Source: an uncultured Clostridia bacterium
Lineage (GTDB): Bacteria; Bacillota; Clostridia; Christensenellales; Borkfalkiaceae
NCBI GenBank assembly: GCA_947629875.1
Contig: CANRFK010000039.1
Coordinates: 1-10,717, forward strand
Direction: 5' to 3'
Length of the DNA: 10,717 nt
In this document: positions 5,354 to 10,348 of the stretch, piece after piece
How positions within the stretch are numbered: position 1 is the first letter of the stretch
How the letters are laid out: each line of letters begins with the position of its first letter
Translations under genes and position numbers: made by a program
Notes under the pieces: model-generated
Told to the model about the DNA's origin: nothing
Seen by the model: only the letters and a program-made list of their open reading frames with translations
Database searches by the model: none

Positions 5354-8215
5354 TTATGCAAGTTTTTCCACGGTGTGGCTTCCGCCGAGTTCCACCGAGT
5401 AGAGGTGGCTATCTCCGCCCACACCGCCGAGGCGGTAGTTGATGAAGTACATCTTATCTCCGACGACGGTGAGGTAGCGCGCGTAGTAGAACGCCGAACC
5501 TTCCTTCTCGTTGGCGAGGAGCAACTGGGGCGTTTCGTTCTCTGCCGCGTTGATGCTCACCGAATAGATGCCCGATTTCGCGGAACTGGTGAGGTCGTTG
5601 TAATAGTACACTCTTCCGTCATGCACCGTAATTTCTAACGGGTCGGTATCCGTTACCATCATGACGCGGTAGCCTGTGCCGTCCACATTGATGCGGGAAA
5701 GTTGTTTATCGTTCCAACCTAACCCTTGGAGTTCGCGGAAGTAGACGACGCCGTCCGAGATGACAAACGTGCCGACGCTGTGATCGTTATATATGAGTGT
5801 CGGCGCTTGATCCAAACTATTCACGGCCAAGCGGTGGAGCCCTTCGCCCTTTGTCACGCCCATATTGACGGTGAAGTACAGGTAGCCTCCATAATAGGTG
5901 AGCCCGCTCACATCCTTGGAGTAGATCTCGGTGTCGGTGCCGTTCTTGTCGATCTTGTGGAGTTTGCTGCCGCCGTAGTAGATATTTTCGCCATCCGTCA
6001 CGATGTCCTTGCAATCGTTCTTGGAGATGAGCTCGGGCGTGCCGCCGAGTTTCAGGTCGACCTTGTAGAGGTCGTTGTTCACCCCCCAACTCACTGCGTT
6101 GAAGTAGAGCGTATCGCCGAGGATGGAGAAATCCTCCACTTTGTCGGACGTGACGCGCACGAGCGTTTTCACTGCCGCCGCCGTATCGATGCAATAGAGC
6201 GCCTTATCGTTGTAGAGGTCGAGATAATAGATCTTCGTGCCGTAGGCAAGGATCTTGCTGCCCGTGGAGAGCGGCGTCACTTCGGGCGCGACAAAATCCG
6301 TAAGAATTTTTTCGGTCGCCCCGCCCGCGATCGTGTAGATGCAGAGATCCTGTGTGGAGACCTGATAGTAGGCGATCCTGCCGTCCCCGAGCGAGCAGAG
6401 GGAGGAATATTTCTCGCCTTCGTCGCCGATGACCTTCGTCCCGCTCGTGATATTCGAAAGAACAGTCGAGGGATAGGCATTTACCTTATAGATGCCCTTC
6501 CCGCGCAGGGTGGAAGTGACGAGATCGACATTGATATAGTACAGTTCATTCCCGATGACGGTGAGGTTCGCGCCCGCGTCGATCGTGAGTTTTTTGCTGT
6601 CCCCCGTTGTAGTGTTATAGTTGGCGATGTAGTTGCCGAGCAAATTATCCACGGTAAAGAAGAGATATTGCGTTCCGCCATTGTCGGACACGGTGAGGGC
6701 GTCGATCTTCTCCCCCTCCGTCTCATCCCCGACGGCGACGACGGTGCGTGCCGCATTATTCCCGTTTGCGGGAACGGAGGAGAGTTTCCAACCGTTGTTT
6801 CCGTCCGCAAACCAAAGTTTACCGTTCGCATAGGCGAGATACTTCGCCTTGCCCTGCGAGACAAGGGTGGGCTCGTACGTATCCGAGGAGGCTTGGGCGG
6901 GGTTGAGTTTATAGATCCCGCTCCTCTCGTTGGTGAGCCCGTTCACGGCGTAGTAGAGATTGGTGCCGTCCGTGCAGAGATATTCGCCCTTGACGGAGAA
7001 CACGTTCGCGCTCTTCGAATTCGTGTCGATCTTCTTGATCGAGGAGAACAGGAGCGAGCCGCTTCTGAAATACAGCGTGCTGCCCATAACGGTAAAGTTA
7101 TAAGGGATATCCGAGCTTACTTTTGTAAGCGCGCTCCCGTTGTACGAATACAGGTAGTCGTTGTCGCGGGCATTCGCAAAGTAGAGCGTATCGTTGAAAT
7201 AGGTGATGAACCGCTCGTTCTCGCTCGCCGTGATCGTCAGCGTCGCGGTGGCGGTATATGTCTCGTAGTTTTTGTTGGTAATGGTCACGGTCACCGTATA
7301 CGTGCCCGTCTCGGTGGCGACGTTGCCACCCGTGGGGACGCCGTCGCGGGAGTAGACGATCGTCGAGCCCTCGGGCACCGCGCCCGCGATCTCTATGGAA
7401 TGCGCCGAACCGTCGTAGGGGAAAGACGCGCCGGCAAAGGTCACGCCCGTGATGGTCGCCTTATTGATGGTGAGTTTGGCGGTCATAGTCTTGGTATTAT
7501 AATTCTTGCCGCCGTCGCCGATGGTGAGCGTCACGGTGAGTTCGCCCGCATCCGTGAGCGAGTTTTGCGAATAGGAAAACGTTACGCCCGCGGGAAGATC
7601 GTCGAGCCCCGTTGCGGTGAGCGTGTGCGCCTGCCCGTCGTAGGTCGTGGTCAAGTCATCAAACGTGATGCCCGCGTCGTTGATATCCGCCTTCTCGATG
7701 GTGAGTTTGGCGGTGAGGGTGAGCGGGTTGTACCCCGTGCCCGTGAGGGTCGCCGTGGCGTTGTATGTGCCCGCGTCCGTGCCCTTATTCCCCGTATAGG
7801 TGACGGAAACGCCCTCGGGAAGGTCTCCCGTTACGGTGATGGTCTGCTCCGTCCCGCTGTATGTCACCGACTTGTCCGTGAACGTCACGCCCGTGATGGT
7901 CTTGCCCTCGATGGTAAGTTTGGCGGTGAGCGTGAGCGTCGTATAGCCTTCGCCCGTGAGGGTCGCGGTCGCGTTGTACACGCCCGCGTCCGTGCCCTTA
8001 TTATTGGTATAGGCGACGGAAACGCCCTCGGGCACCGTGCCCGTGACGGTGATCTCGTGCTCCTGCCCGTCGTATTCCACGGTCTTATCCGTGAACGTCA
8101 CGCCCGTGATGGTCTGCGCTGCGGGCGGCTCGGGCTCTTTCTCTCCGCAGGCGGCAAGCGCAAACGCAAACAGCGCGGAGACGACAACCAACAACAATAT
8201 TCTGAACTTTTTCAT
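5354..8215 (-). CDS. MBG-repeat lipoprotein with propeller-like C-terminal region
   Basis: A 953-residue predicted surface lipoprotein. A lipoprotein signal peptide (basic start, hydrophobic core 5-19) ends in the lipobox L20-A-A-C23. Four tandem MBG/YDG-like beta domains follow at about residues 36-106, 107-177, 178-254 and 255-330. Each has a YDG-type motif (YDGQEH, YSGTEQ, YDGQAH, YDGSAH) and a DAGxYxATATLTG-like strand. The first two are about three quarters identical, which indicates recent duplication. Residues 334-953 contain many repeated short strands such as GDTLYF, GENIYY and GGYLYF, resembling DUF5050-type propeller repeats. No catalytic motif or LPxTG anchor was seen. MBG domains usually act as stalk-like spacers and the propeller may bind a ligand; both are inferences. 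GGAGG supports the ATG. The gene stands alone between a promoter with a G-tract and a terminator. Confidence 0.88.
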   Translation of the reverse strand: MKKFRILLLVVVSALFAFALAACGEKEPEPPAAQTITGVTFTDKTVEYDGQEHEITVTGTVPEGVSVAYTNNKGTDAGVYNATATLTGEGYTTLTLTAKLTIEGKTITGVTFTDKSVTYSGTEQTITVTGDLPEGVSVTYTGNKGTDAGTYNATATLTGTGYNPLTLTAKLTIEKADINDAGITFDDLTTTYDGQAHTLTATGLDDLPAGVTFSYSQNSLTDAGELTVTLTIGDGGKNYNTKTMTAKLTINKATITGVTFAGASFPYDGSAHSIEIAGAVPEGSTIVYSRDGVPTGGNVATETGTYTVTVTITNKNYETYTATATLTITASENERFITYFNDTLYFANARDNDYLYSYNGSALTKVSSDIPYNFTVMGSTLYFRSGSLLFSSIKKIDTNSKSANVFSVKGEYLCTDGTNLYYAVNGLTNERSGIYKLNPAQASSDTYEPTLVSQGKAKYLAYANGKLWFADGNNGWKLSSVPANGNNAARTVVAVGDETEGEKIDALTVSDNGGTQYLFFTVDNLLGNYIANYNTTTGDSKKLTIDAGANLTVIGNELYYINVDLVTSTLRGKGIYKVNAYPSTVLSNITSGTKVIGDEGEKYSSLCSLGDGRIAYYQVSTQDLCIYTIAGGATEKILTDFVAPEVTPLSTGSKILAYGTKIYYLDLYNDKALYCIDTAAAVKTLVRVTSDKVEDFSILGDTLYFNAVSWGVNNDLYKVDLKLGGTPELISKNDCKDIVTDGENIYYGGSKLHKIDKNGTDTEIYSKDVSGLTYYGGYLYFTVNMGVTKGEGLHRLAVNSLDQAPTLIYNDHSVGTFVISDGVVYFRELQGLGWNDKQLSRINVDGTGYRVMMVTDTDPLEITVHDGRVYYYNDLTSSAKSGIYSVSINAAENETPQLLLANEKEGSAFYYARYLTVVGDKMYFINYRLGGVGGDSHLYSVELGGSHTVEKLA
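7685..8110 (-). repeat. tandem duplication of MBG domains 1 and 2
   Basis: Two adjacent units of 71 codons encode domains differing at about 17 positions. The shared segments ITGVTFTDK, PEGVSV, NKGTDAG, YNATATLTG and LTLTAKLTIE lie in the same order. Similar tandem units allow recombination to change the stalk length. Confidence 0.75.
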
Positions 8216-8251
8216 AATTCCTCCGATTTCTTCTTTGAAACTACAAATTTT

Positions 8252-8279
8252 ATTATACCCCCCCCCGCCGCGTTGTCAA
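8252..8279 (-). promoter_or_regulatory. consensus promoter with G9 tract in the spacer (possible phase switch)
   Basis: The minus strand has perfect TTGACA (8279-8274) and TATAAT (8257-8252) boxes separated by 16 bases, nine of which are a homopolymeric G run directly upstream of the -10 (8266-8258). Adding one G would give the optimal 17-base spacer. G-tracts in promoter spacers are a known basis of slipped-strand phase variation, as in neisserial porA. It drives the surface lipoprotein gene 37 bases downstream. Variation itself is inferred. Confidence 0.75.
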
Positions 8280-8294
8280 GGAAAATGGCAAATG

Positions 8295-8321
8295 AAAAAT
8301 TCAACGAACGGTTGAATTTTT
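8295..8321. terminator. AT-rich inverted repeat, weak bidirectional terminator candidate
   Basis: AAAAATTCAAC (8295-8305) and GTTGAATTTTT (8311-8321) form a perfect 11-base stem with a 5-base loop, between the lipoprotein promoter and the ferritin terminator. The stem is AT-rich, so it may be a weak backup terminator or a protein site. Confidence 0.4.
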
Positions 8322-8373
8322 ATCCGAAAAGGCGAATTTCGCCCATGGGGGTGGAAAAATTGTATTTTTGCGC

Positions 8374-8402
8374 AAAAAAATCCCCGCGGCACAGCCGCGG
8401 GG
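8374..8402 (-). terminator. intrinsic terminator of the ferritin gene
   Basis: On the minus strand CCCCGCGGC and GCCGCGGGG form a perfect 9-base stem with a 3-base loop (8402-8382), followed by ATTTTTTT. It lies 20 bases after the ferritin stop. Confidence 0.9.
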
Positions 8403-8422
8403 CGTTACATCGGTTTGCCTGT

Positions 8423-8941
8423 TTATACGGCGGGGCCCGTCGTTGAGGGGGCGTAGACGCGCGCCGCAAGCTCTCTGTCGAGGGCGTGCAAGCCCTTTGC
8501 GTCGGCGCCGAAGAGCTTCATGTTCTTGACCATTTCGTCGGCGATGGTCTCCTCTTCGCCCTGCTCCTTCACGAACCAATCGAGGAACTGCATCGTGCGG
8601 AAGTCCTTCTGCGCGAACGCCTCGGCATAGATGGCGGTGATGAGCGAGGTGACGTACTGCTCGTGTTCGTAGCCCGCTTCGAGGGGGGCAAGGTGCGTTT
8701 TGAAGGTCTTGTCGGGCTTGGCGACGGCTTCAAACGTCACCTTTTCGCCGTTGTTGAGAAGGTAGCGGCGGATCATGAGGGCGTGGTCGCGCTCCTCCTG
8801 CGCCTGCACTTCGTACCAATGGGCGAAGCCGTTTAAGCCTTCGTCAGCGTAGTAATTTGCAAAGTCAAGATAGAGATAGGCGGAGTAGAGCTCCTTGTTC
8901 ACCTGATCGTTGAGCATTGCCGCAATTTTTTTGTTGAGCAT
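8423..8941 (-). CDS. ftnA: bacterial non-haem ferritin (FtnA-type)
   Basis: A 172-residue iron-storage protein that assembles into a 24-subunit cytosolic shell, oxidises Fe(II) and stores it as a mineral core. All ferroxidase residues of the FtnA type sit at the same numbers as in Escherichia coli FtnA: E17, Y24, E50, H53, E94, Q127 and E130. The helices run through residues 1-145, with a short C-terminal helix to about 160. No Met pair suggestive of bacterioferritin haem binding was seen. The start chosen is ATG 8941, because GGAGG (8954-8950) lies 8 bases upstream and family members start near this point. An upstream in-frame ATG at 8956 overlaps that ribosome site and would add 5 unusual residues. 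With flavodiiron protein and rubredoxin nearby, it fits an oxygen/iron defence neighbourhood. Confidence 0.96.
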   Translation of the reverse strand: MLNKKIAAMLNDQVNKELYSAYLYLDFANYYADEGLNGFAHWYEVQAQEERDHALMIRRYLLNNGEKVTFEAVAKPDKTFKTHLAPLEAGYEHEQYVTSLITAIYAEAFAQKDFRTMQFLDWFVKEQGEEETIADEMVKNMKLFGADAKGLHALDRELAARVYAPSTTGPAV

Positions 8942-8971
8942 TTGGGTATCCTCCATGATTTTGTCATTGGA

Positions 8972-9002
8972 TATATACCCGCGCGCCCGCGCACATAAAC
9001 AA
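8972..9002 (-). promoter_or_regulatory. tentative ferritin promoter
   Basis: On the minus strand, TATATA (8977-8972) lies upstream of the ferritin ribosome site, with TTGTTT (9002-8997) as the nearest -35-like box at 19 bases, longer than ideal. The spacer is very GC-rich (GCGCGGGCGCGCGGG). A short palindrome, GCAAAATTTTTTGC (9008-9021), lies just beyond and may act as a weak terminator for the upstream gene. No clear iron-regulator box was seen. Confidence 0.35.
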
Positions 9003-9052
9003 GTTGCGCAAAATTTTTTGCACGGCGAAGAAAAACACAGGCGCGGAAAAAT

Positions 9053-9346
9053 TCAACGGAGCCACTTGCCGCGCACAAGAAAATGCAGCCCGTCGTCCCG
9101 CGCGCCGAACAAAATTTCGTCGGCGTCGTAGCACAGAAAACACAGACGCAAAAGTTCGGGAATGGTGGGAAAATCGCCGCCTTCAAGCAGAATTTTTGCC
9201 CGTTCTTCGGTGCACTCCATCGTCTCGGCGAGGGTCGCAAGGGAAATTCCCCGCCCCACCGTCATTCTTTTCAGCCGCTCGGCAAATTGTCCCTTCCACC
9301 GCTCTTCATACGCGCGATGGAGTTCCTCTATCGTATCTTTTTCCAC
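9053..9346 (-). CDS. HTH (XRE-like) regulator
   Basis: A predicted 97-residue regulator. A charged N-terminal helix (residues 1-27) precedes an XRE-like helix-turn-helix, SLATLAETMECTEERAKILL (35-54), then FPTIPELLRLCFLCYDADEILFG (59-81), which matches the closing helices of that fold. The C-terminal tail is short and basic. I chose GTG 9346 because AAGGGGGG lies 6 bases upstream and the predicted transcript starts near 9383. The longer ATG option at 9373 lies inside the operator with no ribosome site. The gene is divergent from the XRE gene at 9440 and shares its control region, which suggests mutual or paired regulation. It is more divergent from classic XRE proteins than its neighbours. 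Its target is unknown. Confidence 0.75.
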   Translation of the reverse strand: MEKDTIEELHRAYEERWKGQFAERLKRMTVGRGISLATLAETMECTEERAKILLEGGDFPTIPELLRLCFLCYDADEILFGARDDGLHFLVRGKWLR

Positions 9347-9361
9347 CGTCAGCCCCCCTTC

Positions 9362-9383
9362 AAATATCCCCATGGGGATATTT
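9362..9383. promoter_or_regulatory. 22-bp perfect palindrome, operator site 1
   Basis: A perfect 22-base palindrome centred on CCCCATGGGG. A second, imperfect copy (TACTCCCATGGGGATA, 9394-9409) lies exactly 29 bases away centre to centre, with one fully conserved half-site. Site 1 covers the start of the minus-strand transcript and abuts the -35 of the plus-strand promoter. Site 2 lies inside both promoters. Confidence 0.85.
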
Positions 9384-9418
9384 TACAACATTGTACTCCC
9401 ATGGGGATAATATGTCAA
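9383..9418. promoter_or_regulatory. overlapping divergent promoters with operator site 2
   Basis: Minus strand: TTGACA (9418-9413), 17 bases, TACAAT (9395-9390), driving the 9346 gene. Plus strand: TTACAA (9383-9388), 17 bases, GATAAT (9406-9411), driving the 9440 gene. The promoters overlap almost completely and operator site 2 (9394-9409) lies in the core of both, so one bound dimer could silence both genes and the two polymerases would compete. Confidence 0.8.
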
Positions 9419-9439
9419 GAAAAAGGGGAAATTAAGTAC

Positions 9440-9649
9440 GTGGAAATCAAAATTGCGGAGCGTTTGCAAGAGTTAATGAAAGAGGAAGGCCTGACGCAGG
9501 TGAAACTTGCATCGCAAATCGGTATCAAGCAAAACACGATCAGCGCATGGCTTTCCAAAAAGAAGCAACCGAATATTGCAAGTCTGTGGCGGCTTGCGGA
9601 TCGGTTCGGCGTTTCCGTGGATTTTCTCATCGGAAGAGCGGAATATTAA
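9440..9649 (+). CDS. small XRE-type HTH regulator
   Basis: A 69-residue single-domain XRE protein starting at GTG. The helix-turn-helix is LTQVKLASQIGIKQNTISAW (18-37), followed by the KKKQPNIASLWRLADRFGVS scaffold and the typical ending VDFLIGRAEY. The GTG start is preferred because AAGGGGAA lies about 10 bases upstream and the predicted transcript begins near 9418. An upstream in-frame ATG at 9401 lies inside operator site 2 and before the transcript start. It shares its control region with the divergent 9346 gene and is followed 7 bases after the stop by the first copy of the shared terminator repeat. It is likely autoregulated. Targets beyond the divergent gene are unknown. Confidence 0.88.
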   Translation: MEIKIAERLQELMKEEGLTQVKLASQIGIKQNTISAWLSKKKQPNIASLWRLADRFGVSVDFLIGRAEY

Positions 9650-9656
9650 AATGGAA

Positions 9657-9693
9657 AAGACCCCGAACGTGGGTCTTTTTTGATAGTGTATTG
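9657..9693 (+). repeat. terminator repeat copy 1 (37 bp)
   Basis: The stem AAAAGACCC/GGGTCTTTT with a T-run forms an intrinsic terminator. The conserved part continues past the T-run through GATAGTGTATTG. It matches copy 2 (9999-10035) at 35 of 37 positions and copy 3 (10313-10348) except for one deletion and one substitution. It ends the 9440-9649 gene. A small GGGGA/TCCCC hairpin at 9703-9715 follows. Confidence 0.9.
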
Positions 9694-9741
9694 GGGTTTT
9701 AAGGGGAAAGTCCCCTCTTCGTTGCACTTTTCACCTTTTTA

Positions 9742-9787
9742 TACCGAGGTTTTTGGTAAATCGGGCGCACTACCGAATTTTTAGGTA
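9742..9787. promoter_or_regulatory. paired 17-bp operators upstream of the 9799 XRE gene
   Basis: Two related 17-base sites, TACCGAGGTTTTTGGTA (9742-9758) and TACCGAATTTTTAGGTA (9771-9787), each with TACC/GGTA arms and both followed by AAT, lie 29 bases apart. The second ends 11 bases before the start codon. A clear -35/-10 pair is not evident; TAAATA (9786-9791) is a possible -10. Autoregulation by the downstream protein is inferred. Confidence 0.7.
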
Positions 9788-9798
9788 AATATAAAGAT

Positions 9799-9999
9799 AT
9801 GAAAGAGATAAAATTTGCGGAAAATCTGAAATCGTTGCGCAAAAGCCGTGGCCTCACCCAGACGGAACTTGCGGCGATGCTCGGCGTAGACCAGCGCACG
9901 GTGAGCGGTTGGGAGACCCACGTAAGTGAACCGAGCTACGTTTTCCTCGCAAAATTGTGTGAGATATTCGATGAAACATTTGACGATATTTTAACGTAA
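9799..9999 (+). CDS. small XRE-type HTH regulator
   Basis: A 66-residue single-domain XRE protein: LKSLRKSRGLTQTELAAMLG (10-29), recognition-helix region VDQRTVSGWETHVSEPS (30-46), then YVFLAKLCEIFDETFDDILT. It resembles the other XRE proteins here only in family features, not closely in sequence. There is no ribosome site before the ATG, and the possible -10 TAAATA is 7 bases upstream, so the mRNA may be leaderless. Two 17-bp operator-like sites lie immediately upstream. The stop codon overlaps the second terminator repeat. The gene is flanked by terminator repeats on both sides, so it is transcriptionally insulated. No ligand domain is present and no target is visible other than itself. Confidence 0.87.
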   Translation: MKEIKFAENLKSLRKSRGLTQTELAAMLGVDQRTVSGWETHVSEPSYVFLAKLCEIFDETFDDILT

Positions 10000-10035
10000 A
10001 GACCCCGATCGAGGGTCTTTTTTGATAGTGTATTG
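9999..10035 (+). repeat. terminator repeat copy 2 (37 bp)
   Basis: The stem AAGACCC/GGGTCTT with T6 is followed by the conserved GATAGTGTATTG. It begins at the last base of the preceding gene's stop codon. The final TTG starts a TTGACA box (10033-10038) upstream of the next gene. Confidence 0.9.
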
Positions 10036-10044
10036 ACAAGGCTT

Positions 10045-10092
10045 ACATCACTTAATGATGTTTGTCAAGATTTTAACATCACATTGTGTTGT
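10045..10092. promoter_or_regulatory. paired 17-bp operators upstream of the 10102 XRE gene
   Basis: ACATCACTTAATGATGT (10045-10061) and ACATCACATTGTGTTGT (10076-10092) are both near-perfect 17-base palindromes, sharing the half-site ACATCAC and lying 31 bases apart. The second ends 9 bases before the start codon. TTGACA at 10033-10038 and TGTCAA at 10063-10068 flank the first site symmetrically. The exact promoter is unclear. Confidence 0.75.
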
Positions 10093-10101
10093 AATTGTCG
10101 C

Positions 10102-10311
10102 ATGGAACTTGCAAAAAAGATCGGCGAAGCCTTAAAGGAAGCGCGCAAAGCCAAGGGATTTACGCAGAAAGAGGTGGCGGCCAAATTGCTCATGACGCAA
10201 CAGCAGTACAGCCGCTTTGAAAACGGCGTGTTTGAGCTCAACTATCACCAAATCGCCGCGCTGTGCGAACTGCTCGAAATTACGCCGAACGACCTGTTCG
10301 ACATCACGTAA
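10102..10311 (+). CDS. small XRE-type HTH regulator
   Basis: A 69-residue single-domain XRE protein: LKEARKAKGFTQKEVAAKL (11-29), recognition region MTQQQYSRFENGVFELN (31-47), then YHQIAALCELLEITPNDLF (48-66). I start it at ATG 10102 because family members begin here and both operators would otherwise be coding; an upstream in-frame ATG at 10033 sits in the -35-like box. No ribosome site precedes the ATG, and a -10-like TGTAAT (10090-10095) ends 6 bases before it, so the transcript may be leaderless. The third terminator repeat starts one base after the stop. Autoregulation through the paired 17-bp sites is likely; other targets are unknown. Confidence 0.87.
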   Translation: MELAKKIGEALKEARKAKGFTQKEVAAKLLMTQQQYSRFENGVFELNYHQIAALCELLEITPNDLFDIT

Positions 10312-10312
10312 A

Positions 10313-10348
10313 AAGACCCCGAACGGGGTCTTTTTTGATAGTCTATTG
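10313..10348 (+). repeat. terminator repeat copy 3 (36 bp)
   Basis: The stem AAGACCCC/GGGGTCTT with a GAAC loop and T6 is followed by GATAGTCTATTG. It differs from copy 1 by one deleted base in the loop and one substitution (GTG to GTC). It ends in TTGGCA, a -35-like start for whatever follows. Confidence 0.9.

Noticed and set aside
5726..8446. Long open frame of 906 codons on the plus strand
   Set aside because: It lies antisense to the MBG lipoprotein, is rich in Arg, Gly, Val and Asp as expected of a reversed GC-rich frame, lacks a ribosome site and has no recognisable domain.
8942..8956. ATG 8956 as the ferritin start
   Set aside because: It overlaps the GGAGG ribosome site that serves ATG 8941, and the shorter form matches family numbering exactly.
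9008..9021. GCAAAATTTTTTGC as a firm terminator of the 9053-9346 gene
   Set aside because: The stem is short and AT-rich with almost no loop; mentioned only as a weak possibility.
9083..9649. 188-codon version of the XRE gene
   Set aside because: Its first part is antisense to the 9053-9346 gene and crosses the promoter and operators; the XRE homology starts at GTG 9440.
9440..10311. Toxin-antitoxin operons
   Set aside because: XRE proteins can be antitoxins, but no toxin gene lies beside any of these, and each gene is closed by its own terminator.
9657..10348. CRISPR array
   Set aside because: The repeats are 300 or more bases apart and separated by genes; spacing and content do not fit CRISPR.
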